NCBI GenBank assembly: GCA_036852015.1
Contig: JAANDG010000070.1
Coordinates: 310,001-374,000, forward strand
Reading direction: 5' to 3'
Origin: Pelodera strongyloides
Lineage: Eukaryota; Nematoda; Chromadorea; Rhabditida; Rhabditidae
DNA length: 64,000 bases
Shown here: one piece after another, positions 33,485 to 48,014 of the stretch
How the letters are laid out: each line of letters begins with the position of its first letter
How positions within the stretch are numbered: position 1 is the stretch's first letter
Translations under genes and position numbers: made by a program
The notes under the pieces: generated by a model
Told to the model about the DNA's origin: nothing
Database searches by the model: none
The model's input: the letters and a program-made list of their open reading frames with translations, nothing else

Positions 33485-34985
33485 TCCTCACCACTACATT
33501 CACAACCATCAGTCCAAAATCAAGCGAACTACAGATATCACAGACTTGAAAACCAGCAACAAACCAAAATCAGAAGCAGCCCACAAATAAGAAAATCTTT
33601 TATTTTCACTTCAACAAATTCCGAAAACTGCGGTTCAACAATGTAGTTCAATAATGAGATTATTATTTTGTGTTTTCAGGAACACAAAAACGCATCAGAA
33701 ATCAGTAAAACCAAAAAAAAAAACACGCCAACAATTGCTCAGCAAAACAAAAACTATGCAGTATAACACGAAGCTGACTAGATAAGTAAACCTACTTCAA
33801 CTTTGGGATCATAATGCCCATGTCGTCTTCTAGAAGCATGCCTACATAAAATAGCAAAACCCTCAAAGCTTGTTCTAAATGTAAGAGGTTCAAAGTTTAA
33901 ACGCAAACTTCTTTGGGCCAAACTCCAAGCACTGACCTGGGCTTTTCACACCGTTTACTTTCAAAACTGAATGAAAACATATTAGTTAAAATGTAAATTA
34001 AATATAAAAACGACGGACCTGAAATATAAAAACCGGGTATATACGCTGTTATTAGACGATTAGACTACTTCCAACAAGCCTACTTATTACAAAAGCCTAG
34101 TCTAAAAGTAAAGTTGATTCAGTAAACAGCTACAAGTTCGCAACTCCTTAACATTTTCTATCACTAGGCTAACTTAGGGGTCAAAATATCCTCGTGTTAA
34201 AAAAACAGAATGAAGAAATTTCAAAAACTAAAACAAACTCGCTTATTATGTACAGTGGGACTAGGGCCGATCAAATAAAGGGTCAAAACAACAAATGTCT
34301 GATTTGAGTTTTGAGGAAAATCGAGTAAAACCATCACGGACAACCATAAACAGGCCATATTATAAATGACCGATTAGAGTACAACTCAGCAACAAAATTG
34401 GTAGGATTTAAGAGATCACAGTGTAAACGGAAAAGAACAAGAATATAGGGTAGCACACATCCAACATCAACGAATTTGACAATTCATTAAAATATGATCA
34501 ATTATAAAATCCAAACTATGCAAAAAAGGTAGACTACTAATTAAACGAAACAAATAAAATTAAAATAAACTAATAAGCATCAAAGGGTAGATAGACAAGT
34601 ACTATTCACCTTATAATACAGTCACGACAAAAATACGAAAACAAAGAAAATAAATCGAAAAATAAACGATTGAGAGGAAAAAACGACCTGAGATAGATTC
34701 ACTCAAAATATGAGATACGCAAACATACGAAAGAAGTATGGAACGTAGTGTGGGACAACAAAATTCCTTTGGGCAAAGTTGCAAAGGTTTAAAAAAAATC
34801 GAAAACCCCAAAATTGGCCCCAAGGAACAAGACCCAACACTACTATTTATTATCTTGCAATTGTTGGAAAGCACTGTAAATAATAAGCGTTGTTGGGGAA
34901 ATGAAATATTATGATGAAGTATGGAATTCTCAACAGTAAGGCATAAATAACTAAACTAGATGGTAGCTCTTTCACCGACTACAAA
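33485..34985. other. 3' flank of the RSBN1-like gene, no other gene
   Basis: AT-rich; only short open frames. The proximal part probably contains the 3' UTR of the gene ending at 34991 on the minus strand. Confidence 0.45.
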
Positions 34986-34990
34986 ACTGA

Positions 34991-37900
34991 CTAATCTGCT
35001 TCAGATGGAGTGTTGTGGTCCGCGTAGTACTGCTTGAGTCTGAAATATAAGAGTTAGGAAAAATACGTCTTTGGTCATTCAATAATAATTAAACCCGAAA
35101 GTAAAACTGGCAAGAAAGCAAGACAACATTTGTCCACTTCAAGGCAAGGCAAAATGAAGCAGCTTGAATGCTTTGTGTAAATAATAATAATAATAATAAT
35201 AATAACAAAACTCTCACCTGACATGCCAAGCAATGCTCGAGCAAGCACTTATCGTTCGGAATTGGTGGATAATTCCGCGTGGCAGGAAATAGATATCATT
35301 GTGGTGGAGCTGAAACAAATTATACAAATTTAATTTAAAAAAAAATAAACCTAAGTACCAAAGATGAATTACTGCGCTTTCTAAGCGCAACAGAACCGAA
35401 AGCAAAATTATTGGAACTGCCTTACAACGCCACCAATTCCTCATTTCAAAACAAAATACTACCAAATAAAAACAATCAATTAGGAAATAGGCGATCACAA
35501 ATAACTCACATTAAACTTAGAATATCGTATTCCTTCACGGCGCAACTGGTTAAGCTTCGCCTCTTCGACCCAGGTTACGCACTAAAACAATGTGTGATGA
35601 AAAAAAGACAAACATGTCATGAAAAAGCAACATGTGTTCCGCTATTCGTTCAACACGAGCAATTCAGGAAATAAAACTCGTCGGGAAAAGCTCAAAACCA
35701 CCATTCCAAATATATGTAGTGTTTCCGAAACTTGTATCTCTTTATGATTGGTTTCTGATTTTCACCATACCTAATATTCTAATCCCGACGGTGCATGGCT
35801 ACGAGCTCAAGACCACCGTCTAAATGTATGCAATATGCTAATTCGGATGGTGATGGTGGTTTCGTCGGTCAGAGCGTCAACGGGTTTATGCCATGACGAG
35901 CACACAAGGTTTTCCATACAAAACTTTCCAAAATGAATGAAAGAAACAAACCTGGGACATTGGCGGCTCATACAGATCTAGATGAAGGCGCTCCACAATT
36001 GCATTGAAATCCGCTGCATGGAAACAAACAACGTCTTTCACGGCTCGATTTTCGCGCACTCTGGAAAACAGAAGCTGAGTTGAAGGTGCTCACACAATAG
36101 AAGAAAACAACAGATTCCTAATTCCATCAGGAACAAGTCTACCGTCTACCTAGTGTAAAAGTAAACTGCACATGCCGCAACAACAAACAACATTTGACGC
36201 CTACATCCTTAACCTACAACCCTCAACTAATACAGGTATGATATTTTACTAGAATTTTTACCACTCCAGAAATGAACCTAGTAAAACAACTTGCACAAAG
36301 AATGAACAATCTCAACTGAATACAAAAATGAATAAATCGTATCACCTTTCATGAGGGCCCAGGATCGCCTTTAGGATTCCAACGGCTGCCGTTGTCTTCC
36401 TTTCCAGGCCGTCTCCCACATGGTCTGCGTGACAAGGTGTTCGGTCTTCAAACAAAAGTTCCCGCCTCTCCGAATGTCTGATTTGCAAGTGGGTCCTCTG
36501 TCCCATACTACCGCGACCCTTCTTGCCCTTATCCACTTTCACCTCATCGGTGGCAATCAACTGAAATGTTCAATAATTCAACAGATTACAGATAGCTAGT
36601 GCGCGGAGACAGGTGGTCACGCGACAAAAATCGATATCTGATAATCTGATTAATAGAAACCAGACAAAATTATTATCCTTATAAACAATAAGACACGCCA
36701 CTTTACTTTTACTTCAAGCAGAACATTTCGACCAGACGACCAGAATACCAGAACAAAATAATCAGTAATCAAAGTCCTTGGATAAACTCATGGACAGAAA
36801 CTAATGATCAGTGCCCATGCATACCTGCTCTCCAGGTCTGATCCAGTATATCGGCCCATCATCACTCTCAGCTGGATCCTCGTTATGTGCCACACTCCAC
36901 TCGCCCCACGGCATTAGTGGGTTGAGGAACGGGCTCCTCTCCAATTCTTTCAAGATATCCTATATTTATTTATATTCTTGTTTGCTTGAAGACGAAAAAA
37001 ACACTGATCCACAAACATTTTCGATCAACAGCATTTTTCGAGTCTAGTGAGAAACCAATGCAATTTCCAAAGATTTCGCTACTTAGATATTCATAAGATA
37101 TTCACCACACCACACATAGTCATTAAACGAGAAAAGTAATAATAAAATTATAAAAACACATACATCAAACAAATCTCCACATTCCTCCTGCTTAGCACCA
37201 ACCATAGAGAGTGCGTGCATAGGGCCAGCCCTGAAACACAAAATAAAAAGGTTGAACATTGAACACCCTAAGAGCTCAATACTTTACGTGACTATTACGA
37301 ATGTCGGTTTTTATTAGCAACACCAAAAAGGGTAAAAAAAAAAGAGGGTAAATACACCACCTATAGTTTGTATCTGACAATGTGACAATCTGACTAATGT
37401 ACTAACAGTATTGAGGATTGACATAAACTTGCGAAACTCGAAAAAAAAGCTTTTGTGGGAAAAAAAAGATAATTTGTAATCATGCTATTCTTTCACATAT
37501 AAGGTGAACACAATGTTGTGATAGAATTAAACAGGAATCTAGTGGAAACGAAAAACACTACTGAATAATTGAATTGGATGACAAACCTGAAAGTTCCATG
37601 ATGGCAAGTTTCCATAACCAGCTGATGATACGTGTGCAGGTGCATAGTCTCGACCACTTGCTTGTTGATCAGCGAGCCAACTTTAATCGGCAACTGCGGA
37701 TACTTTTCATCAAAGTAGGTGAAAATATCCTAAAGAGAAGAAAATAAATGAACAAAGATATATTTTGTCCCAGGGAACAGACACAAATAAAAACTGACAA
37801 GGGAGAAAACATACGTTGCAGAAAAAAATACAGTTATCAAATTTTCTAAGCAATAAAGAATATTGTAAGTAAGCTTATTAAGTATAATCGGCACGAAAAC

Positions 37901-40900
37901 GTAATTCGAATAAGCAGCATACCATTAGATATTCAGCTGCATTCTCAATGACGCCAATCACAAACACGGGAACATCATTCTGTTCGCAAAGACCGAGACG
38001 GATAAACTGCCGAGCAAACTCAGCCCTGAAGAAAATTTCATAAGAGATCTCACAGAAAATAGTTAGTATTTAATATTATATAAAAACTGTAATTATTTTG
38101 GGGAAAAAAACAGAGATTGAAAAGGACACACATGTTCTCAGTCAAATGTTTCATTTCGCTCGTAACTCACTTCATGAAAACTAGAGTTTTGCAAAAAGAC
38201 AATCAAATATCAAAACTAGACACAAATTACAACCGTAAAAAGAACAATTGCAAAATTATTAGTGAATAAAAAAGAAACATACTGTTCCTCATCCTCTGGG
38301 AAGGCCTTTTTCACGTCCCTCCAGTTGGCCCGCAACATCGATGCACCACCGTTAGCGTGCGTTTCGATTTTCATGAATTTCTTGAACTGCAAAGAAAATG
38401 GGACTTAGACTTACTTGCTGTACTTCTAGGACAATTTCTTACTAAAGTCCTCTAGGAGTTTTCATTCCAGTAATACAAAATGTATATAATGTACAATGCA
38501 GCTTCAAAATTTCTCTTTCTTCGGAGAACTCGACAAAAACACTTCTCGGCAAAAAAAAACTAGAAAATAAACACTATAAATAAATGCAACTAACCCGTGT
38601 CGACACCTTTGGTAGTCGATCCATGTGCAGGGTTTTCGATTCTGAAAATCACATCATTTACGAAAAATAATCCATCAATACAAAATTGGCGTAGCCTTAT
38701 AACCTAACCAAACGGAGACTCGCGAAAAAGTAAAAAAAAATATGCTAGTCACTAATCAAGCAAGCTTCGCAATATATCCACCAAAATACAAACTATACTA
38801 ACAAAAAGGTAAATACTTACTGGAACCTCCGTGTTTATGATGCGAGTGTCTGTTGCTTTCGGAGAGATGTTCTCGGTGCCTTTGCATGGGATCAACGTCT
38901 TCATTAACCTCGGTTTCGCGTTCATCTTTCATCAAAGAAGGAGTTCGCATTTGTGGACTCACATCCTGACTATGGCTATCAGATCGGACACACCTTTCCT
39001 CCTAAAAGAGAACGAGCATGAGTTTGAGCATGCACGGATACGGAAACGGCAGCCGAAGTAACATCAAACTATATAAGAGGTACTGTACGTGCTTTGTGAA
39101 TCGTATATTCGTATTACGGATACAGAACCTGCATACCCGTGTATTACTGTAATAAATATCACCTACAACAAACAAAATACAGTAAATAACCAACTTTAAT
39201 TGTTAGAGTCAAGGGTTCGGTCTTCCTGACACCATTTGACAACACTTCCTTTTCTGACATCTCGGCGCCACTGATCCCATTCTCCTTTTCTTTTAGCGAG
39301 TGCGAGAGCATCTATAATTTAAAATATTAAATTGTTAAGAAAATATATTTACATTGCGACAAGGAAAAAAAACTAAAAAAAAAACGAATTATAAGTAAAA
39401 AAAAGAAACACAAACATAATATCTTGTCTCTTTACCTCCCAATTTTCCTTCTGTATATACCGCTCATTGTCCTTTTCCCTATCCTTAATCCGCAATTTCT
39501 CCTCTTTTGCTTCTTCCTTTGGCCGTTTGGTCTTTTCACGCACGTTCTCCTAGAACGTATGTAAATATTAAGAATACGCTTACGTCTTACGTAAATTTTA
39601 ATTTACGTGGTCAGATTTAGCGTCCCGAATTAGCGACCTGCAACTAACATGTTATGCTGCTCCTTTTATTTTTCACAAAGAAAATTATAACCAAATGCAC
39701 TTTAAACGAAAATCGGAAAATTGTAGCAAGAAACATAAAACACGACGATAAGAATAATACTTACCTCAGCTTCAATTTTCCTTGCATTTTCTCTTTCTAA
39801 CGCTTTCCTTCGTCTCTTTTCCTCCTTTCGTTTCTGTCTTTCCTCTTCGGTTTCATGCGGCTTCTTTCCGTTCTTATGCTACAAAACGAAATTCTGTTAT
39901 TAAACAACAACAAAAAGGTCAAACAAAAACATCAATTCGAAAGTTACCATCAAAACATGAAACAAATTCAATCACACACAAAAGCTCAAATAAAAAAAAA
40001 CTCATCGAAAAGAAAAAGTAAGGCACCTTGTCATCCCCTCGGAGTCCGTTTTCCTCCCTAATTTTCACCGTCACCACCTCCTTCTCCTTCTTTTTCTCCG
40101 CTTCCTCCGCGAGTCTTCGTGCATCCTCCGCAAGTCTTCGCTTTTCCCTTTCTTCCGCAACCGCGACCAACTGCTTCTCGCGTTGTTGTTTTGCGTCTTC
40201 TTCTCGTCGTCGTTCCTTCTCTCTCTTCATCTTTGCAAGTTGAAGTTGCATCTTCAACTGAGCGTGTTTCTTCTTTCTCTCCATCTCTCTGTCGATGCCC
40301 TCGGACGAATCCTTATCCTTATCCTTGTCACTCTTCTGAGGTGACGTCTCAGGCTCTTCTTTGCTTACGGATTCCGTCAGTTTCACCAAGGCAGTATCAG
40401 ATACTGCACTTGTTCCGCATGGCGGTTCAACCAAAACATCGGCCACCGCACTCTGAAGATAAACTATAATTAACGCTTTCCGAAAAAATGACTACACAAG
40501 AAGCCACACGCGCCCTGATCGTACAACTCTACAAATACACACTAGAATAATTCTACAACACGTTAGCCAGGTCATTCGGTCTGAACATATCGAATAACTC
40601 TTTAAGTTCCTTGTTCCACTACATTATTATCACAAACAAACACGTTACTCGTATGACAAGTTGACAAAGATAGATTTGAAAAAAGAGTAAGCAAATAACG
40701 TACAGTCTGCGGGACTTCCTCCTCCTCTTTAATGATAGCTTCCTCTTTAATGATAATTCTATGTGTTTCGGAATCCTCATTTTGTTTACTCTCCTCTGCC
40801 TCAATAACGGTGTCTGAAGACGTTACAGCCAGACATGGCTTCGATTCCTGAAAATATATTCTCAACAAATGTAACTCGGTAAAGAAAAACGACTAAAGCT

Positions 40901-43900
40901 AAGGGCGCATTCGAGTTGGGCAAAATGCGCAAATTTCGCGAAATAATCAGTTCGAGTTGATAGGGTGAGAGATTGTTGAAAAATAAGAGAGCCCAGGAAA
41001 GAAATATTTCCAAGACTCTGCGTCTCTCATATGCGCGGGATATTTCGCAGCACGCTAACTCTGGCTAAGGGTGATCTCGAACTGATTATTTCGCGAAATT
41101 TATGCATTTTGCCCAACTCGAATGCGCCCTGATGAGTTTGCTGATAGGAGTAAAGAAGAAAAGGTGGTTATAAAAGAATACATAATAAAAAGCTACACAG
41201 CTTAATATCGCGTCAACTCAACAGAAAAAAATAAGAAAACAAAACAAACCAAGGAAGGCTGTTCGGGGGGCATCGGTATCAAATCGCTTGGCTTTTCAGC
41301 TTCCACAGGTTCTACACACTTTGGAGACGATGGCGGGGATGACTGAATTTAATTGAGTGAAGCGGCAAATAAAGAAATAACACAACAACTCAGGCCAAAA
41401 TAGAATAATTTACTAACGATGTGCGACAGACGATATGAACAGCCGAAATAAAACAATACTGTAAAATGCGCCAATACTCCACTATATATAAAAATAAGCA
41501 GTATTGGTCAAACCTTTGCTGGAGACGGCGGATTCGATTCAATATCCATAGGCTCGTGCGGTGACGTTTCTACATTCTGACCGTTCGGCACTAAAAACGA
41601 TACCAAACATAAGAAATAATTACAATTCCAAACAATGCAAAGAAACACAGTATGGCACTACAGTGCACGCATTACGTCTAAATGATACTAAACTTCATCG
41701 TTACGATAAATAAGGCTTTTAATATAAACTTGGTTGTAATGGGAAGATACGGGTAAAACGTATGCAAATGTAAAAAGAAAGAAAGACAAAACCTACAATT
41801 CTTCGAAAACAACCCCTCGTCAACTGCTACACTGGATGTTGAGGGTGCTGCCTAAAAACGAACAGAAATTGAAAAACAAGAAGCAAACCAATTAAAATGG
41901 GATCAAAGCTAGGGCTGACTGACGGCTGACTTTCAGGGCAAAAAATTACAAAAAAAGCAAATAGATCTCTTAACACAAACGTTGGAAATATACGCTTCAG
42001 ACGTTTCATATAAATATGCGCACTTAGAAGTATCGTTTACGGGAGCATAAATAACTAAATGCCGCCTCAGGAAAAAAAAGATAGCCGTCTGGTTAACAAT
42101 AAATAAGTAATCTGCGTGAAAAACTCACCTCTTCTGGTGGTGTTTTGGGTGTTCTTGGCCGATGACAAGGTGAGTTGCCCCTCGATCTGTTCACGCCCAT
42201 TACACATGCAGCCACTATAGGTTCTTCAGTTTCAGACACAGGCACATGTTGCTTAGCGGATACACTAACCTCCTGAAACACACAAAAAAACAATTATCTC
42301 AGATAGATGCTCAACAATATAGATAAAAGCAAGTTAAAAAAAAGAAACCTCTAGCGACTGTAACTGTATTTACATTTTACATTACCTAAATCAATGCTCT
42401 ATTAACTACACATCATAAATGCAAAATACTAATATATATATATATTTATATATACATCATGAATAACAAACCCTATGCTGGGCCGATGTGCTTGGTTCAG
42501 TTGAACAACTTGGATTAGCATCCTGCACAAGTCCAGTTGTAGACTGTAGAGAAGAGCGCCGGCTCGCGCTCGGTGATAGCAAATGAGTACCCACATCCAC
42601 GTTCGAAGACTTCTAAAATATGTTTGTGTATTAAATCAGGATAGAGACCAGTAAAAGGCAGTACACAGTACACAAAGAAATAAGCGCGAAATAAACAAAT
42701 TACAAAAAATGCACAATAAATGAATTTCAAGAAAAATGCACAATAAATGGATTTCAAAAAAAAAAAGATACGCAGGACTCACCTTGGATAATTCCTGCAA
42801 AACTGATGCGCTTGGAGCACCAGAATTTTTAGAAGAACCACTTTCCATTCTAAAAAAAAAGAAAAGAAAAATGAAATCAACAACAATACAACTATGATTT
42901 CGAGTAGTATAGTAGTAATTTTTTAATCACTAATTAAAAACACGCGAAAAAAACATCGTTTGACATTGTGAACTACGTTTATGTGTGATCATTTTGTTCA
43001 ATTGTTCAAAAAAAAATATACATTTACGTAAGTAACGCAGAACGCACCTTTTCCTTTTTACGACGACATGTGTCTGTGGTTGCTTGTTCATATTGCGCAA
43101 GTCCATCAGTATCGGATCGTCGGCCAATGTCAATTCCTTCTTTTCTCGTTCTTTCACCCTCAGCTCTTCTTCTCGCTTCTCACGCTCCTTTTCTCGCTCT
43201 CGCTCCCTTTCTCTCTCCTTCTCGCGATCTCTTATCCGCTCACGCTCCCGTTCCATTGAACGTTCTCGTTCAGATTTTTGCACGGGCTGAAATGATTATA
43301 CTATTGGATAAATTTATAGACGATAAAACATAAAACTAAACAGGACTAATAATATCAATTTAAAAAAATTAAAAAGCGCATACTACACAAAAAAAAGCAT
43401 ACCGGCGGGGTGTGTAAACAACTAGTGCCATTTGCCGGTGACGGCGAACAGAACATATTCGAGGAAGAGGCCGAAGATATAGGACGAACCTTCAAACGCA
43501 ACAATAATTCATAAATCGAATAAAACTCGAAATTGCATTGGGGTAGTAGTTTTGTTTGTGAAACTTCTGCTGGATGGCTGGATCCCATTTATTACTATTG
43601 TGTAGTCCCAATTCAGAATATAGCCCAATTTGCACATATAATACAATACATGGGAAGCATGCATTGGGATGGGTGCAACATACATTAAACAAACCAGGTG
43701 TTACCGGGACTTTAAAGTAACGAGAAATCGAGAAAGAAAAAAATCACAGAAAATACACTATTATAGCCCGCACTTCACACAAATATTTCAAACTATAGAT
43801 AAACAATACGCGTAAATCACTAAATTAAATAATCACTTACCGAAACACTTGACATTGACGTTGTCGGCTGGGGATCATCAAGCATCTTCAAAGTGACAAC

Positions 43901-46900
43901 TGGTGCCGTATTCACCGGAGGCGGTTGTTGATTCAAATATACTGAAGATCCATGCAGATTGCTGAAAAGAAACATCAACTAACACATGTAGCTAGATTCT
44001 GAAAAAGGAGGTATAAAACAAAACTAAACGCAATAAAATTTATTTTTAAAATAAATTAATAATAATAATAAATTAATAATAAATAATAAAAACCAACCCA
44101 TACGGTGGAGGAATGTTACTCGGAGGAGCAGACCTCATACACTGCGGAAGGGAATTCATTGGTAGGCCTCCGAATGGCATGTAACCTAAAGAGCCCACAT
44201 ATAGTTGTCACGTGAATAAAAAAAATAGTCACGTAAATAAAAAAGAACCGGCTGCTAAATGATACTACCTAAAGACCAACACCAACACACATTCAAAAAC
44301 ATTCTAATAACAACCCAGGGAAAAAAGTTTACAGCGCTCGGTGCACAAAACGACGATTAAATAATAAAATTAGGGCACAAAGAAAGTATAAAAGAATATG
44401 AATAATAAAAAATAACCAACCTGGCTGTAGCGGCATCATGGGTGGTGGTGGTGGCATGCCCGGCATGGCCATCATTGGATGAAAGGGCATTTGAGGTGGA
44501 AGGGCGCCCCGGGGAGGTATTGGGTTCACACGGCTAGAATAATAAAGGTATCATATCACAGCGTACATTTATTCAATGATAAACATAAAAATATAATACT
44601 ACCAAAATTGAATAATATAATAATAAAAAAACGAACAACAAAGATGACAATAAATTACATAAATTGAATGATTTCCCGCTAAAAGGAAGTCGAAAGATAC
44701 TATCGTCATCCTAGAAGACTACTTTATTGAGTATTCTCCGATAACCGAATTATACTAACTTCAACGATGACAGGAAACATATATATATATATATAGAATA
44801 CAGAAAAGCACTCACCCGTACGCAGATAAATTCACCGTTGGTAAAATCTCTACTTCCACCGGCTTGGGTACTTTTTGCGGGGAATCATCTGGGGGGAGAG
44901 GTGGTGTTTTAGGACCTCGCCTAAATATGGAAAACAAATGTGGATGTAAAAGGGAAAACAAACGAAATGTGAATAGTGAATAACTGCGAATGTAACATTA
45001 AAAATGAGAGCAACCGACAAAAGAATATAATAAATTACAAACCTAGGGCGACATGATGGGCCGTGATCATCACTACTAGGACTGGCAATATCCATATGAT
45101 CAGAAGATTCGCTGAAAAATATCAAACTTTGCGAAACCAGAGTGGTACTGGCAGTATTGCAACAAACAACAATAAATGTGTTTTTTTTTATAATATACAT
45201 GTTCGTAACAATAGTTTTCTTCGCAGTTGATCGTTTCTCGTTTCCTCGTACTTATTAATGGAGAAAATTTTACAACCATAATCATAAGACAGTAGGGTAA
45301 AATATTATAACTAAAACGATTAAAACGAAATCCAGACAGTAAGTCACAAAATTAAAAACAATGGTTGAACTTTGAAGGAGAAAAAGAACACGCTCACAAT
45401 AAAATCTAAAATCGTACCTTGGAATGCGACACAGTTCGCCAAATGGAACAGGAGGTGGTGGAGGCGGGGGACAAAGCAATCCGGGAGTGTCATCCTGAAT
45501 AGTGAGGGTACATACAAACATTACTCAAAAAATTATAAATCTCGACAAACCACTACGTCACATACAGACAACGACCACAAACAAACCTTTGGAGGTTCCG
45601 AAGCAGGGCAAGGACCCGGAGGGGTCCTTGGCCCTCGGCGTTTCTTTACCTTCTAAAGGGGGAACCATTTATTTAAGTCGATGAATGCACAATACACAAA
45701 ATAAAAAAAATTTGATAGAAAAAAAAAAACATAAAAACATGTGCGAATTAATATATGAAAAAGATGGAAGGGAAAAGGGTAACTAAAGAGAAAAAAGCAA
45801 ACGTACATTTCGCTTTAGATCGCGAGCAATCCTCTCCCGTGATCGACTTCGTGTCCTAGACCGTGAAGAGCGAGATCTTGACCTAGACCGACTGCGGCTT
45901 TTTCTTGATCGCCGCGCTGAGCGGGAACGTGAGCGCGAACGAGATGAAGAAGAGGATGAGTAATCCTGGAAAATAAACAATGAAGCACAAAAAAATATTT
46001 AACCGCTTTACTCGATTTCTTCCTAGTTAAATCCTATCCGTTCATAGTTACTTAGTCAAAAATGGCAGCGCTACCAGTGCCCCAATATATTTATCTAGTA
46101 AAATACACCATAAGTTTTGGTTGAAATTTGGAAGCATACCAACGTGGATTGTTTTACAGCAGAAATGAACAACTCTGCTCAAGGCCTAACACAACTGTTT
46201 TTTTTTGGCGGGCACAAGCACAATCCAAATTCAAACGTTAAAAACTCCCAAAGTGTTCGTCAACTTTAAAAATTCAGACTACAAGTAGTCCTCATGTTTT
46301 GGATACATTAAAGGGAATATGTATGCCCTTTTTGAAGTTAAGCTGTATTAATAGAATGTGTGTTCCTCATTAAGGAAACAACAACAAAAATTGTTAAAAG
46401 TTTCCCATTTAAAAGAAAATGATTTTCAAAGTTCATCTTTTCCATAGTAAACGCGTTGCTTGACCCCCTGGCTTACACGGCACTGCTGATGGAGCAAAAA
46501 TTTTTGCATATGTGTGCATACATCGGCATATAGCATGCAACAGCGACATATTTGCATGCAAATGAGAATATTCGAATTTACATATTCAGTCGCCTACTTA
46601 AATTCATGTCTGGTGTGGAAACTCTAGTTTCGCAGTTGTTTTGCTCATTTTGAGTTCCTACATATTCCCTATAAGTAAAGATAGTTTATACTCATGTCTG
46701 TACCTTGTATCTTCCCCTTCGTCGTCTAGGTGAGCGTTCCCGGCGATATCTCCGACTACTCCTTCGATACGAAGAATCGGAACTTGAATCGCTGTGTGCG
46801 CGTTTTCGACTACTGTTTTCTGATGCTGGTCCGGCCTGCAAATACGGTATATGAAGTAAACCCATAAAAAAGATAATTACCTATACACAGCCCAACAAGA

Positions 46901-47150
46901 CCTGACATAAGATAAGGGACAAGTTTCAGTACTAGCGTGTCCTTGTGCCAATAAGCTGCAACTACACAACCGTACGGTTAAGATTGTTAAGGTCTGTACA
47001 TACGGTATTATTATTAGGCGAAAAAAAACACGTACAGCACGCTCTAGACACCAAACTTTTACCAATAGATAAATTCAAACTTACGTTGCGAACAAGTGAA
47101 CTAAGATGCGCTCCTAATGTGTTGCTGCTTCCGATAGAGTAAGAATTCAT
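34991..47150 (-). CDS. dpy-21: RSBN1/KDM9 (DPY-21-type) JmjC-like histone H4K20 demethylase
   Basis: A nuclear chromatin protein; the worm homologue DPY-21 removes H4K20 dimethyl to monomethyl. I trace 35 exons from 47174-47085 (ATG at 47150) to 35039-34991; every junction closes in phase, about 1,376 aa. Order: RS-rich block (about 67-119), proline-rich stretches, an Arg/Glu charged helix (about 365-435), Ser/Pro/acidic linkers, a long Lys/Glu coiled region (about 690-900), then the conserved catalytic part from [11 protein letters not shown] onward. There: [27 protein letters not shown] with HxD (His1242, Asp1244), [31 protein letters not shown], and [12 protein letters not shown] supplying the distal iron His (1345). 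The stop follows LKQYYADHN. Exon 1 has a trans-splice-like acceptor (TATTTTCAG at 47175) and a four-codon upstream ORF overlapping the main ATG; further 5' exons are not excluded. Confidence 0.92.
40903..41130. repeat. foldback element in an RSBN1-like intron
   Basis: The left arm 'gggcgcattcgagttgggca' mirrors the right arm 'tgcccaactcgaatgcgccc', with a further 'tttcgcgaaataatcagttcgag' arm module. The tips (GGGCGCRTTCG) resemble those of 52520-52791. Confidence 0.85.
41985..42100. repeat. dispersed repeat, family F
   Basis: In an RSBN1-like intron. Shares 'atacgcttcagacgtttcat' and 'gatagccgtctggttaa' with 11690-11860 and 16195-16395. Confidence 0.65.
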
Positions 47151-47351
47151 GTCATACTCATTGCGTGGAGTATACTGAAAATAAAATTTAGTTACTAAAA
47201 TAAATTATAACAAGTAAGTCATACATTACCGATATACACACATCTTCAGAGAGGGCAATTGTTTGCACTCAGTCAGTATTCATATAATTTTAACGTAATT
47301 AGGCAAAACCAGTGAAAGAACAAGAGAGAGAAGTTGAGCAAAATAGGAGCA

Positions 47352-47489
47352 ATGGCCGCTCTTGACGCTTTTGCACACTACGTCGACAACATATCGACCG
47401 TCATCGGTGAAACCACAGGCTACCTTCCTCAACTACATGAATTGTGCACGTGTAACAATAAAGTGGAAGAGCTGGATAAAATAGCATAG
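47352..47489 (+). CDS. small ORF, head-to-head with the RSBN1-like gene (45 aa or first exon)
   Basis: ATG in good context (GGAGCAATGG), coding-like composition in AT-rich surroundings: MAALDAFAHYVDNISTV... ending EELDKIA and TAG. It starts 178 bp from the RSBN1-like 5' exon in the opposite direction, so the two could share a promoter. It may instead be exon 1 of a longer gene: using a weak donor at 47464 (AAA|GTGGAA) it joins in phase to a possible exon at 49257 (acceptor TATGTTGCAG) encoding ISKLYQRQLDDTH and stop. The amphipathic sequence suggests a helical small protein. No family recognised. Confidence 0.4.
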   Translation: MAALDAFAHYVDNISTVIGETTGYLPQLHELCTCNNKVEELDKIA

Positions 47490-47814
47490 CACAAGGTTCA
47501 TAGCTCAAGGTTGGTTAGTAAATTTATGCGGCTCCTTGTACTAGATTCTTGCAGAGACCCTAATTGCAACGAGCATGGCGCCCTAACCTCATCTTCATGT
47601 TGTGCGCACATAAAACGTTCTTTAAGAGATGCATATCGATTAGCAAGTCATAATTTGAAACACTGTACTCGACAACAACACGTGTCCCCGCCCCCTTTCT
47701 TCATTTCGGACCGAACAAAAATTCGCCTGACGTCACGTGGAAAAGTGCCAGAAATGGTCGCGACGCAGCACGGTACGCAGGTATACGGTATCGAACCACA
47801 GAGCACATTTGCCC

Positions 47815-48010
47815 GGATATTCGCGAGTCGGGCCACCCAACGCCCGCATATTGCCCATGTATCGTTTTGCCCAAAAGTTTCCACCCCTAGAAACTTCGGG
47901 CCACCTTTTGCCCGGGTGGCTACTTTTGGGCAGAAAATGCACCGTGGGTAATTCTCGGGCCACCCTGTGCCCGGGGTGGCTACTTTTGGGCAGAAAATAC
48001 ACCGTCGCGT
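47815..48010. repeat. GGGCCACC/GTGGCTACTTTTGGGC tandem and inverted repeat
   Basis: 'gtggctacttttgggcagaa' occurs twice in direct orientation with 'aatncaccgt' after it. 'cgggccacc' modules precede each copy. Related words ('tgggccaccctttgcccagg', 'ggctacttttgggcgat') recur at 54895-55200. Confidence 0.8.
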
Positions 48011-48014
48011 TACG

